From Candidatus Poribacteria bacterium (lineage in GTDB: Bacteria; Poribacteria; WGA-4E; WGA-3G), in NCBI GenBank assembly GCA_003635185.1, contig PYJA01000112.1, positions 1 to 32,260 of the forward strand: a stretch of 32,260 nucleotides of DNA. The letters run 5' to 3'. Below the pieces are notes generated by a model. That model did not search any database and was not told the DNA's origin. It saw only the letters and a list, made by a program, of their open reading frames with translations. Position 1 is the stretch's first letter. Every line of letters starts with the position of its first letter. Position numbers and translations under genes: made by a program. Below, one piece after another: positions 7,001 to 17,000 of this stretch.

Positions 7001-9871
7001 ATGAGGCAAACGGTCTCAGTCAAAGGAGCGCGAGAAAATAATCTGCAAAATATAGAATTGGAGATACCACGCGATCAACTTGTCGTTGTTACGGGGATTA
7101 GCGGATCGGGAAAATCTTCATTAGCATTTGACACTGTTTATGCTGAGGGACAACGCCGATTCCTTGAATCGATGTCTACTTATGCCAAGCGGTTCATCAC
7201 GCAGTTAAAAAAACCGGACGTTGATTTTATTGATGGGTTGTCGCCTGTTGTTTCAATTGAGCAGAAAACAATCACAGCGAACCCGCGTTCCACCGTGGGC
7301 ACGATGACCGATTTGCAAGACTACTTGCGAATGCTTTTTGCTACTATCGGTATATCACATTGCCCTTATTGTGAAGCAGAAATTCCGATCCGTTCGCATT
7401 ATCAAATTTTAGAGCGACTCCTTTCTTTTCCCGATGACACCGAAGTAGAAATCCATGCCCCCGTCTTCAAAATTTATGGTGAAGATTATGAATATCTTTT
7501 TGACGATATAAGGACTAAAGGTTGCAGACATGTGCGTATTGACGGTGTTGAACACGACATCAGTGAAGAAATTGAATTGGATCAAGATAAAGAATACGAT
7601 ATTCAGGTTATCGTTGACAAATTTTTCGTCAAAAAAGACATTGATAAACAGGTTTTAGCTGCGCTTGAACACGCAATGTTGGTCGGTGAAGGTTTTATGC
7701 GTTTTCATGTGCAATTGCCAGATGACGAAGACGCTGACGTTGACGAATTACTGCAAGATTTTGGCTGTGCTGAACACGGCGTGTTGATGTGTGAATTAGG
7801 GCCACATCATTTTACCTTTAACGAACCGACTGGTGCGTGCGTAACCTGTTCAGGTCTTGGTACTTATCTACAGGTACATCCTAATCTTCTTGTTCCTGAC
7901 AAAACACGGAGTATTGCAGATGGCGCGTTTGTTAAGCAAGCGTTTAACTATGAGCCGGATAGATGGGATGGGCGGATGATGTACAGCCTGGCACAGCACT
8001 ATAAAATTGATCTGAATGCCCCTTTTGCCGACCTCCCTGATGAGATTGTGGAGATCGTATTTTACGGCACAAAAGGTGAGGAATTTCCGCTCTGCCAAGC
8101 GCCAGACGCAAAACCGATGCAGGAACGACACATCGGTATGCCTGTCCGTTTTGATGGCATTATCACCCGCATTGACAGGCGTTATCGGAATTACCGGAAA
8201 CAGGGCGAGGCACATTCAGGTATGGAGGATTACCTCCGAAAAGTAATGGTTGAACATACTTGTCCGGATTGCCACGGCATGAAACTTAAGCGACAGCGAC
8301 TCCTTGTTACCATTGATGACAAGACTATCCACGATGTAGGTGAATTGCATCTTGAGCAGTTGCGCGACTTCTTATCTGAAATCACGGACTTACCTGAAAA
8401 ACAGCGCGAAGCTGGTCAACGGGTTATCAGAGAGTTAGTCAATCGCATAGAATTACTGCTCGGTATCGGTCTTGACTATTTGAACCTCAATAGGCGTTCC
8501 GCCACGCTTTCGGGTGGAGAATCGCAACGTATCCGTCTTTCAACACAAATCGGTTCGGGGTTAATGGGCATGTTGTATGTGCTTGATGAACCGAGTATTG
8601 GTTTACATCCGAAAGACAATGAGAAGATGATTGAGACGCTTCGTAAATTACGCGACATCGGTAACACAGTGATTGTCGTTGAACACGATGAAAGCACAAT
8701 CCGCGCTGCGGATCATATCATTGAGATGGGGCCAGGTCCGGGTGTTCACGGTGGATATGTTGTCGTCCAAGGTCCATTTGAAAAGATTATTAAGAGCGAC
8801 GATTCCTTGACGGGTCTATATATGAGCGGGAAACGCGAGATTCCTATGCCCCTTGAACGTCGTGCTTTGAACGGCAAATTTCTCAGTGTTACTGGCGCAA
8901 GAGAAAATAATCTACAAAATATTAGTGTGGATATTCCGTTAGGTGCGTTTATCTGTATTACGGGTGCATCGGGATCGGGTAAAAGCACGCTTCTTAATGA
9001 GATTATCTACAAGAGACTCTATTCTATCTATCACGATAGCCGCACACTTTATGGCGAACACGATGAACTTGAAGGGCACGAAAATATCAGTGATGTAATT
9101 AACATTGATCAATCCCCGATTGGACGGTCCCCGCGTTCTAACCCTGCGACCTATATCGGTTTTTATGACAATATCCGCAAACTTTTTGCAAGCACCCCCG
9201 CAGCAGAATTACGCGGTTATACTGCATCACGATTTAGCTTTAATGTCAAGGGTGGACGTTGCGAAGAGTGCCACGGGGAGGGCACAATCACCACGCAGCT
9301 GCACTTTATGCCGGACGTTGAGGTTACATGCCCAACTTGTAAGGGTGCGCGCTACAATGAGGATACGCTTGAAGTTACCTATAACGACAAGAATATCTCT
9401 CAAATCCTTGAGATGTCAATTGAAGATGGGGTTGAATTCTTTGTTGACCAACGTCTGATTTGCCATAAATTAGGGGTTCTTAACGAACTCGGTCTCGGCT
9501 ATCTCAAGATTGGGCATCCTGCGCCTATCCTTTCAGGTGGCGAAGCGCAACGGATTAAACTTGCTAACGAACTCAGTAAAATCAAGCGCGGAAAACACAA
9601 TCTCTATATTCTTGATGAACCAACGACTGGGCTACATCTTGCTGATATTCAGAAACTCTTGGATAGCATCGGACGACTTGTAGATTCTGGGCATACGGTG
9701 ATTGTAATTGAACACCATCTGGATGTGATTAAAACTGCTGATTATGTGATTGACCTTGGTCCGGAGGGTGGACATAAGGGTGGACAGGTTTTAGCGCAAG
9801 GCACGCCAGAAGAGGTTGCGAAGGTGCGTAAATCTTTTACTGGGCGGTTTTTGAAGGAACATCTTGCGTAG
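7001..9871 (+). CDS. uvrA: UvrABC excinuclease subunit A
   Basis: UvrA is the damage-sensing ATPase of nucleotide excision repair; it loads UvrB on DNA. The 956-residue length matches the family. Visible in order: Walker [10 protein letters not shown] (about 33-41), the UvrB-binding and insertion domains (about 117-300), the signature [11 protein letters not shown] with [10 protein letters not shown], a second Walker [10 protein letters not shown], a zinc module CEECHGEG...CPTCKG, and the second signature [11 protein letters not shown] with LDEPTTGLH. The presence of the UvrB-binding region argues against the shorter UvrA2 paralogues. The first zinc module reads CAEH then CVTC, so one of the usual four Cys appears replaced by His. 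AGGAGG lies 7 bases before the ATG. Confidence 0.96.
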   Translation: MRQTVSVKGARENNLQNIELEIPRDQLVVVTGISGSGKSSLAFDTVYAEGQRRFLESMSTYAKRFITQLKKPDVDFIDGLSPVVSIEQKTITANPRSTVGTMTDLQDYLRMLFATIGISHCPYCEAEIPIRSHYQILERLLSFPDDTEVEIHAPVFKIYGEDYEYLFDDIRTKGCRHVRIDGVEHDISEEIELDQDKEYDIQVIVDKFFVKKDIDKQVLAALEHAMLVGEGFMRFHVQLPDDEDADVDELLQDFGCAEHGVLMCELGPHHFTFNEPTGACVTCSGLGTYLQVHPNLLVPDKTRSIADGAFVKQAFNYEPDRWDGRMMYSLAQHYKIDLNAPFADLPDEIVEIVFYGTKGEEFPLCQAPDAKPMQERHIGMPVRFDGIITRIDRRYRNYRKQGEAHSGMEDYLRKVMVEHTCPDCHGMKLKRQRLLVTIDDKTIHDVGELHLEQLRDFLSEITDLPEKQREAGQRVIRELVNRIELLLGIGLDYLNLNRRSATLSGGESQRIRLSTQIGSGLMGMLYVLDEPSIGLHPKDNEKMIETLRKLRDIGNTVIVVEHDESTIRAADHIIEMGPGPGVHGGYVVVQGPFEKIIKSDDSLTGLYMSGKREIPMPLERRALNGKFLSVTGARENNLQNISVDIPLGAFICITGASGSGKSTLLNEIIYKRLYSIYHDSRTLYGEHDELEGHENISDVINIDQSPIGRSPRSNPATYIGFYDNIRKLFASTPAAELRGYTASRFSFNVKGGRCEECHGEGTITTQLHFMPDVEVTCPTCKGARYNEDTLEVTYNDKNISQILEMSIEDGVEFFVDQRLICHKLGVLNELGLGYLKIGHPAPILSGGEAQRIKLANELSKIKRGKHNLYILDEPTTGLHLADIQKLLDSIGRLVDSGHTVIVIEHHLDVIKTADYVIDLGPEGGHKGGQVLAQGTPEEVAKVRKSFTGRFLKEHLA

Positions 9872-9875
9872 ACTA

Positions 9876-9999
9876 TTTTATAGTGAAATCCACAATTGCC
9901 TTAACATTGGCGAGGTTAGGAAACCGCACCCGACGAATGCCATACGCGCATGAGGCGTTGATTCGTAGTGTGTAAATAATTATGGTTTTTACTATAAAA
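9876..9999. repeat. Possible 124-bp MITE-like element downstream of uvrA
   Basis: The ends TTTTATAGTGAAATCC (9876-9891) and GGTTTTTACTATAAAA (9984-9999) are inverted repeats matching at 14 of 16 positions. The element encloses a GGTTAGGAAACC palindrome (9909-9930). Similar TATAGTAAAA motifs occur singly near 4175 and 22364. The right end by itself can also fold as a small hairpin, so part of this could act as a uvrA terminator. Confidence 0.45.
9909..9930. repeat. Palindromic repeat, GGTTAGGAAACC type
   Basis: GGCGAGGTTAGGAAACCGCACC is a copy of the dispersed palindrome, with one arm diverged. It lies downstream of uvrA inside the possible MITE. Confidence 0.65.
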
Positions 10000-10053
10000 C
10001 CAAAGAAACGATAAGACTGATTTTTTGATATTTTCAAACCGCAGGAGAGTTCT

Positions 10054-11037
10054 TTAAAGACAGCTAATTGGTGTGCCTATTTTACCGATGGTCCCACCGC
10101 TCGCGACCATTGGGTAGACTGGGTGGGACCAGAATATACCCTCCTCAGGGACGCGAACAACTTCAGATATATTTCCGAATACATCCCGGATTTCAGCTAT
10201 CGGTTGCCGTGCCTCAAGTCGATCGTATAATTTTGCCTTATAGTAGACAAAGCCCCCTTTATTGCTGAGGATGGACACAAACCGGTGGACAACAATCTGC
10301 TGATCAGGAATTTCAGGTGTTCCATCAATAAATTGATAGTGTTTGAGTACGTTTAGAATCCCTTGCACCCCTTTTTTGATACTGACGGTGTCCCATCCGT
10401 GTGTTCCTCCGAGTTCAGGGTCAATTGTAGGTATTCCAATATCCGGCGCAGCTTGTGCGAGTTGTCCTTTCGGTCCCTTTTGGTCAAGAATATAACCGAT
10501 ACCGAAAACCCGTGCTAACGCAAGGCACGCACTGTGGCATCGATGCTTCTGGTCAACACGCACGCGTACCTCATCAATCATCGGTTGAACGCCGCCCTGA
10601 TGTAGATCGATACAATAGTCCGCGTTTTGGATGGCTTTCTCAAACAACTGATACGCGATACGTTCACTTGATGTGCCATCAGATCGTCCAGGAAAACAAC
10701 GGTTCATTTTGACGTTATCAACTGGACTATACGCTTGCTTAGCATGAAAAGCGTGAACATTGACAATTGGCACTGCGATGAGGCTACCGCTTAATTCAGC
10801 AGGGTCAATCTGATTTAAAATTTCATGGATAACTGCAATGCCGTTCAGTTCATTTCCATCGCTAATTGCTTGGAGGTAGAGGGTTTTCCCTGGTTGTTTT
10901 CCATTGATAAGGACAATAGGCACACGAATCGGTGTTCCGTCTGCCATATTGCCAACGGATAAACGTCCTTCTACCCGTGTGCCGGGTTCGGCAATCAAAG
11001 AGTCGACAATTAGTTTGTTAGCGTTAGTTTTGTGCAT
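10054..11037 (-). CDS. Succinylglutamate desuccinylase/aspartoacylase-family zinc hydrolase
   Basis: The 327-residue protein matches the M14-like AstE/AspA deacylase family: YLQAISDGNELNGI, SLIAVPIVNVHAF, NRCFPG (Asn112, Arg113), DLHQGG (His146), and a later IDPELGG with the probable catalytic Glu, followed by a C-terminal beta domain. In this family zinc is usually bound by HxxE plus a later His. Here the first His is Asp60 (DGNE), a clear departure that may still bind metal. These enzymes remove acyl groups from amino acids; the substrate is unknown. It is the last gene of the minus-strand group after leuD, 91 bases downstream. Confidence 0.83.
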   Translation of the reverse strand: MHKTNANKLIVDSLIAEPGTRVEGRLSVGNMADGTPIRVPIVLINGKQPGKTLYLQAISDGNELNGIAVIHEILNQIDPAELSGSLIAVPIVNVHAFHAKQAYSPVDNVKMNRCFPGRSDGTSSERIAYQLFEKAIQNADYCIDLHQGGVQPMIDEVRVRVDQKHRCHSACLALARVFGIGYILDQKGPKGQLAQAAPDIGIPTIDPELGGTHGWDTVSIKKGVQGILNVLKHYQFIDGTPEIPDQQIVVHRFVSILSNKGGFVYYKAKLYDRLEARQPIAEIRDVFGNISEVVRVPEEGIFWSHPVYPMVASGGTIGKIGTPISCL

Positions 11038-11128
11038 TAGGTTAAGTATGAGTTTTTCAATCCGTCAAATTGGGTTATAATAGGATTAAAGTCGCCGAGA
11101 AGTAGTTTGAAGCGAGCAGCCTTTGCGT

Positions 11129-11719
11129 CTATAAGCGATTTTGGTTTTCATACGCAGCAATGTCCGCTTCGAACTGCAAAGTCCAACCGATTTCATCGAG
11201 TCCGTTTAGCAGACAGTACTTCTCAAAGTCACCGATTTCATAAGTGTGTGCTGTTCCATCAGGACAGATAACCGATTGTTCCTCTAAATCAACCATTAAC
11301 CGATACCCTTCGGTGTCGTGTGCTTCTTGGCTAAGCGATGCGATAACGTCTGCAGGTAAAGCGATAGGCAGGATGCCGTTTTTATAACAATTGTTGCGGA
11401 AAATGTCGGCAAATGATGGGGCAAGAATCGCTTTGAAACCGTACTGCTGCAATGCCCATGGTGCATGTTCACGTGAACTGCCACAGCCGAAGTTTGCACC
11501 TGCAATTAGGATACTCGCGCCCGTGTAGCGTGAGTGGTTCAGCACGAATTCTGGGTTCGGGTCACCATTTTCAAGATAACGCCAATCGTAAAATAAAAAT
11601 TCACCGAAGCCTGTCCGCTCAATTCGTTTCAGGAATTGTTTTGGGATAATCTGGTCGGTGTCAACATTAATTCGGTCAAGTGGGACGACAAGTCCAACGT
11701 GTTCTTTGAATGCTTCCAT
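11129..11719 (-). CDS. leuD: 3-isopropylmalate dehydratase small subunit
   Basis: LeuD pairs with LeuC to isomerise 2-isopropylmalate to 3-isopropylmalate in leucine synthesis. Hallmarks are [17 protein letters not shown] near the start, [17 protein letters not shown] (substrate-binding loop) and [18 protein letters not shown] choose the ATG at 11719 (MEAFKEH), giving 196 residues, because AAGGAG lies 10-11 bases upstream; the longer reading from 11743 would place that site inside the gene. It is separated from leuC by a toxin-antitoxin pair and a MITE, which is unusual because the two subunits are normally adjacent. Confidence 0.95.
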   Translation of the reverse strand: MEAFKEHVGLVVPLDRINVDTDQIIPKQFLKRIERTGFGEFLFYDWRYLENGDPNPEFVLNHSRYTGASILIAGANFGCGSSREHAPWALQQYGFKAILAPSFADIFRNNCYKNGILPIALPADVIASLSQEAHDTEGYRLMVDLEEQSVICPDGTAHTYEIGDFEKYCLLNGLDEIGWTLQFEADIAAYENQNRL

Positions 11720-11781
11720 TTTTCTGTTTTCTCCTTTTGGCATTTTCTGGTGAACGAGGTTTATACTATCTAAGAATATTA

Positions 11782-12174
11782 TTATAACACCTCAATGGGT
11801 TCCTTTCGTTTCCTTTCAGTTCGATCAAAATCCGTATCGAAACTGATGAGTTGCAGCTCATATTTCGCGGCGACAACATATTGGTAGGCATCGTCAAAAT
11901 CAAGGTTAAATTTGCTGGCTGTCATATCCAGCGTTTTAAGATTTTCCGGAGGTAATGAAAGAACACCAACTCCGTCAACAATTATATCCTCTAAGAACGA
12001 ACTAAAGAGTGCAAAATTCTTCAATCGATACAGAATAATACCTATGGAATGAAGCGACAAATCTGTTATGAAGATTGTGCTCAAATCAATATTCTGTAAA
12101 AATGATTGGACATCATCCTTTTTGTCTTGTTCTAACAAGGCTTCAAGAAAAATATTGGTATCCGCGAGGTACAC
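11782..12174 (-). CDS. PIN-domain toxin (VapC type)
   Basis: The protein of about 130 residues opens [21 protein letters not shown], with the first catalytic Asp in ADTN, and ends with [29 protein letters not shown], which supplies the later acidic residues. PIN toxins of this kind are Mg-dependent RNases. The best start is GTG at 12174: GGAGGG lies 5 bases upstream and the GTG shares its G with the TAG stop of the antitoxin. A TTG at 12186 is a weaker option. It forms a two-gene unit with the DUF2281 protein, and the unit sits between leuC and leuD. Unlike the PIN toxin at 6504, this frame is intact. Confidence 0.85.
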   Translation of the reverse strand: MYLADTNIFLEALLEQDKKDDVQSFLQNIDLSTIFITDLSLHSIGIILYRLKNFALFSSFLEDIIVDGVGVLSLPPENLKTLDMTASKFNLDFDDAYQYVVAAKYELQLISFDTDFDRTERKRKEPIEVL

Positions 12175-12380
12175 TAATCCCTCCAATCTGATGCCTTTTT
12201 CTGAAGTTCAAGGGCTGTAAACTGGTCACGATACGCTTTTAATCCGCCAATCCATTCCAAATTCGGTTTTTTCTTCTGTTTTGAACTTTTTTTCGTTCGT
12301 AAGAAATCAATGAAATGGATGACTTCTGCTTGGAGCTCCGGTGGAAGCTCTCTGATCTTTTCAATAATGATAGATTCCAT
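12174..12380 (-). CDS. DUF2281/VapB-like antitoxin
   Basis: This is a 68-residue protein: IIEKIRELPPELQAEVIHFI then FLRTKKSS and a C-terminal tail ending KKASDWRD. The leading helix pattern (LPPELQAEVIHFIDFL) is typical of DUF2281 proteins encoded upstream of PIN toxins. The ATG at 12380 has GGAGG 5 bases upstream; an earlier ATG at 12392 overlaps that site. Its stop overlaps the toxin GTG by one base. It probably binds and inhibits the toxin through the charged tail. Confidence 0.82.
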   Translation of the reverse strand: MESIIIEKIRELPPELQAEVIHFIDFLRTKKSSKQKKKPNLEWIGGLKAYRDQFTALELQKKASDWRD

Positions 12381-12417
12381 TGTTGCCTCCATATTTTCTT
12401 GGTAGGGCGGGACGTTA

Positions 12418-12529
12418 CACCATTTCTATTAATTTTTGTTTCATTAGCGGTTATTAGAAATGAAGTGGAATGTGGCACAAACTGGAAGTTTATGCTACAA
12501 AAGAGAGACATTATATATCAGAAATGGTA
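12418..12529. mobile_element. 112-bp MITE, family 2, copy 1
   Basis: Ends are CACCATTTCT and AGAAATGGTA, inverted repeats, flanked on both sides by TTA (12415-12417 and 12530-12532), a likely 3-bp target duplication. The whole element is closely similar to 23767-23878, also exactly 112 bp. It lies between leuC and the DUF2281/PIN pair, and ends 46 bases before the end of leuC. No protein is encoded. Confidence 0.82.
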
Positions 12530-12575
12530 TTATTGTATGCTTTTTTCGACCTTGTGCAAGCCCTTATTTGATGAT

Positions 12576-13976
12576 CTATCCAAATGTGCGGATGTCTACA
12601 AAGTGGCCTGTAACTGCGGTTGCCGCAGCCATCTGCGGACTGACAAGGTGTGTGCGTCCACCTTTACCCTGTCTGCCTTCAAAATTCCGGTTTGATGTGC
12701 TTGCACAACGTTGCCCTGGCATCAGAGTATCGGGGTTCATGCCGAGACACATACTGCAACCCGCCTCACGCCATTCGAAACCTGCGGTCCGAAAAACTTC
12801 GTCAAGCCCTTCTGCTTCTGCCTGACGTTTAACCGCTTGCGAACCGGGGACAACCATAGCATTGACGGTATCTGCTACTTTCCTGCCTTTCACAACCTCG
12901 GCTGCAGCACGTAAATCACTGATACGGGAGTTCGTGCAACTACCGATAAAAACTCTGTCCACCGCAATATCTGTCATCGGGGTGTCGGGTTGGAGGTCCA
13001 TATATGCCAAAGCGTGTTCTGCAGCGCGTTTTTCGTCGGTTGTGTCCATATCCGCTGGATTCGGCACACGCCCTGTTACATCAGTGACCATACCTGGATT
13101 TGTGCCCCATGTCACCTGCGGTGCTATATCGGCTGCATCAAGGGTTAGAGTGCGATCGTAACTCGCTCCCTCGTCAGTTGGGAGTTGTTTCCAACGTTCA
13201 ACTGCGGCATCAAAAGCCTCGCCTTTCGGAGCAAAACGTTTACCAGCGATATATTGGTATGTCGTGTCATCAGGTGCGATCATTCCAGCGCGAGCACCTG
13301 CTTCAATTGACATATTGCATATCGTCATCCGTTCTTCAATACTGAGGGCGCGAATCGTGGAACCTGTGTATTCCACTACAGCACCGTTGCCGCCGTCTAT
13401 GCCGATATGTCCGATAATAGAGAGGATAATGTCTTTTGCTGTTACGCCGTAAGGCAGTGTGCCATCAACCCGTATCTCAAAGGTTTCCGACTTGTGTTGT
13501 AAAAGGCACTGCGTGGCAAGCACATGCTCAATTTCACTTGTACCGATACCGAATGCAAGCGCACCGAGCGCACCGTGTGTTGAGGTATGGCTATCCCCAC
13601 ACACAATCGTCTTTCCGGGCTGGGTGATGCCCAGTTCTGGTCCGATGACGTGGACAATGCCCTGTTCAGGACTGTTGATGTCGTAGAGTGGAATATCAAA
13701 CTCAGCGCAGTTTTGTGCAAGTGTTTCCATCTGTTTTGCTGCGATTTGATCTTTGATCGGCAGACTTCTATCTGTTGTCGGCACGTTGTGATCCATCGTA
13801 GCGAATGTGAGATCGGGACAGCGCACCTTTCGGTTGTTGAGCCGCAATCCTTCAAATGCTTGCGGGGATGTCACTTCGTGAACAAGGTGCGTGTCAATAT
13901 AAAGAATCGGCACCTCATCTGCGGAGGCGCGTACGAGATGCGTCTCCCATATCTTTTCATACATCGTTTTTTTCAT
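12576..13976 (-). CDS. leuC: 3-isopropylmalate dehydratase large subunit
   Basis: LeuC is the catalytic Fe-S subunit of isopropylmalate isomerase in leucine synthesis. The 466-residue length is standard. Key sequences are [44 protein letters not shown] (first cluster Cys) and [10 protein letters not shown] (the other two), with [20 protein letters not shown] near the end. The start is taken as the ATG at 13976 with GAGGT 10 bases upstream; a second ATG follows at 13964, and a TTG at 14006 is less likely. It lies 63 bases downstream of the restriction-modification gene on the same strand. Confidence 0.96.
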   Translation of the reverse strand: MKKTMYEKIWETHLVRASADEVPILYIDTHLVHEVTSPQAFEGLRLNNRKVRCPDLTFATMDHNVPTTDRSLPIKDQIAAKQMETLAQNCAEFDIPLYDINSPEQGIVHVIGPELGITQPGKTIVCGDSHTSTHGALGALAFGIGTSEIEHVLATQCLLQHKSETFEIRVDGTLPYGVTAKDIILSIIGHIGIDGGNGAVVEYTGSTIRALSIEERMTICNMSIEAGARAGMIAPDDTTYQYIAGKRFAPKGEAFDAAVERWKQLPTDEGASYDRTLTLDAADIAPQVTWGTNPGMVTDVTGRVPNPADMDTTDEKRAAEHALAYMDLQPDTPMTDIAVDRVFIGSCTNSRISDLRAAAEVVKGRKVADTVNAMVVPGSQAVKRQAEAEGLDEVFRTAGFEWREAGCSMCLGMNPDTLMPGQRCASTSNRNFEGRQGKGGRTHLVSPQMAAATAVTGHFVDIRTFG

Positions 13977-14039
13977 CGTTTCTTTTACCTCTGTCCTGTT
14001 TGTCAATAAATTTTTAAAGCATTCTGTAAATTTTACTTT

Positions 14040-17000
14040 TTATAGATACTGTGTAAGAATGGCATTTTTACGTTCGGTGGCTTTATCAATTACGGCTTGT
14101 GCCTCGGTGATTTCTGTCTCTAATTGTTCAACTTCTGCCGCTAATTGCTGTTGAATATTAAGCGGAGGAACGGGGATTCTTATGTTTTTAATTTCTGTTA
14201 GATTAAGCATGTCATATTGAGATAAATCTTGTATTATTCGCTTATAAAGTGATTTCAGACAATAAAAGATATAAATATCCAGTATGTTCTTTGACAAAGA
14301 TTTTATTCCTGCAATATTCTGATTCGTAGTTGCTTCAAATGTCAAAAAGGCAGTTTTGCCTTTTGTAGCACCTACTAAAGCAATTAAAGTCGTATTTGAG
14401 GTAAGCCACTTTGCACTGGAATTGTTTAATCCTTCTTCGGTAATACATTCATAGTCAATATTCTCACTGATATGTGTTTCTTTACAAACTTCTGATCGCA
14501 ACCAAGGTATCAATCCGTTTTCCCAATAAACGTTATTTTTTCTTGAAGGCGTACCACCGCTTTTAATATCTGTTATATCACCTAATTTTTTTATTTCAGA
14601 ACTAGCACTTACAACAGTCTGTAGCTTTTCTTCAATTTGCTGTTTGGCTGCGGTGATGGTTTGGCGGGCTTCGTCAGTCTCATGATCTACTGCTTTGCAT
14701 TCATCAACAATCTTCTGTTGAATTTGAGTCTCCGGAAAAGGAATTTTTATTTCTTTAAGGTTGGTTGAATTTAGTCCCCCTTGAGCGGAACCTGTGATGT
14801 TTTGTTTTAGTAGATTTTGACCGTTCTCAGAAAAAAGGAAATTAAAAATATAATATTGCTTTAGTTGTGATTCACACCGCAAAAGAAAAACATGTTCATT
14901 TACCATAGCTTTTTCATTGTTCAGTTCATTTCTTAAAAGTGCAATTTTTCCAGTTAAAGCCCCATCTTTGCAAAGTAAAATATCATTTTCTTGTAATATA
15001 CCTCTTGTGCTGCCATCATAAAAATCTAACGAAACATATTTAGGGGTGCTTAAGTCAACCCTTCCATTTGTTGGATGTATATGTTCACCTCCCAAACTCC
15101 AAGCACCGCTCGATATATTTTCAACACCGCCTTTCGGTCTATTTCCAGTTTCAATTGTTTCTATCTCATCTCCTAACTTCACTAATGGCCATCGCGTTTC
15201 AATATCAGTATTCTGCTGAGGGTTTAAGATAATGATCTTATCAAAAACTACGCGGTCAAGAATCAACATATCGGTGAGTTTGGCGTACTGGCAGTGTTCA
15301 GATAGCGAATCAGTAGTTTCACCGATAAAGTTTCGTTTAATTGCTGTGTTTATTTTTGCGTTGTTATCTGGATCCTTTGGGTCAAATAGGGGTGTGATTA
15401 TATCGTTAACGGTTTCGCCCCCCTCGTATTTAATGCCTTCTCTGCCTTTGGCACTGCTCCATTCATAACCTAAAAATTGCTTTCGTTCTTTGTTGGTATT
15501 CGGTGCAGTAACAATTAGCACTTTACCAGTTTGCTCGTGTGCTAAAATGAAATAATAGAGTTTGTCTTTTTCTATCCTGTGTAAGTATTTGATAAGACGT
15601 TGCTCTAATTCTGCGGATTGCTCTATTCCTGTTTTTTCTTTGAACCTTTTGGATTTTTTCAGATTTTTAATTTCCGTGCTTTGGTCGAAGTCTTGTCTGT
15701 AGTCTTTAAAAATATCGTATTCCAGTAGGTTAGAAAGCGGCTCAAGGTGGGTTTGGGCAAAAAGCTTAATGTATTCTTCATAAGAGACATCAATATGGTT
15801 ACAATACGCTTCAATCAGGTTTTTGTCTTGATATTGCACTTGACCGTCACCTTCAAAGAAGTCCTCAACCCGATTGCGGTAATGCTCAGAGGGTTCTGGG
15901 GTTTTTGCTTTCCGTCTTAAAAAAAGCACCACTGTATTGGTGCCTGTCTTGCCAAAGGTACCACTCCCTAATTCGGCAATACTCACTATATCAAAAAATT
16001 GTAACAGAATCTCACGCGTGCTAGTAAAAACTTTGTCGATATTAGATAAGATGCTCCGGGGAACAATTACACCTATCACCCCACCTGGAGCCATTAAGTG
16101 ATGAATCCGTTCTAAAAAGAAACATTCAATGGTATCGCTATTACTGTTTTCACCCGTAGCTTGGATGAGTTTATACTCATTTTTGTCTGCTTCGCTCAAG
16201 GTTTTTAAAAATCTTTCCACGGCAAAAGGAGGATTTGCTACCAAGACATCAAAACTTTTGGGTGAGATTTCAGAGTGAGAAGCAAGTGCGTCCGCATCTA
16301 AAATCTTAATCTGCTCTTGACCGTGCATATAGGCGGCAACTTTGGCAACCTTAGCCAAGCGATCTTCTTTTTCAATACCGGTGATGTTGGCATAATAATC
16401 GTTTAGATCTATCTTTCTATTTATTTTATCATTTTCGTCTATCTGCTTTATCTGATAGGCGTATTCATTTAGGAAATGCCCAGATCCACATGCATAATCA
16501 ATTACTTTTAGCGGTTCTGGGTTAGCATCTATTTTTTGTGCAAGTGGTAAGGAACTAACGATAAATTTGCATATAGGGATCGGCGTAAAAAACTGCCCTT
16601 CCGATTGCTTGATGCCATCGTCAAGGAAGACTTCAAACATATCCCCTAAAAACTGGTTTTGCCCATCTGTTTTGAGCCTTACACCTTGCCACATTTGTAC
16701 TACCTCTGACAAGACTGCTGTGTTTCTGTCGAATAAATCCTTGTTGTGGGTGTCCAAAAAGGAAAATGCAGAGTTGGAGAAAAACTTAAGCTCCGTAAAA
16801 TATTCCTGAATTTGTTTCTTGGTGGCGTTTCGGTCATTTTTGACGGGCCAAAATGCCTCGTCAATTTTTTCGCGACTGATGTAACTAATTTCTTCGTTTA
16901 GAAACTTACGCATCCCTCTATGATAGAGGTTTTGCAGTCTATCAACAAAATCGAAGTAGTTGTCAAAAGCGGGGCCGTTCCAGTAAAATTTGAGGTTGTC

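Noticed and set aside
7001..9871. ABC transporter ATPase
   Set aside because: Two ABC modules with zinc modules and a UvrB-binding region identify UvrA; no membrane component is present.
12315..14009. Many plus-strand open frames opposite leuC
   Set aside because: They are shadows of leuC, whose family motifs are unambiguous.
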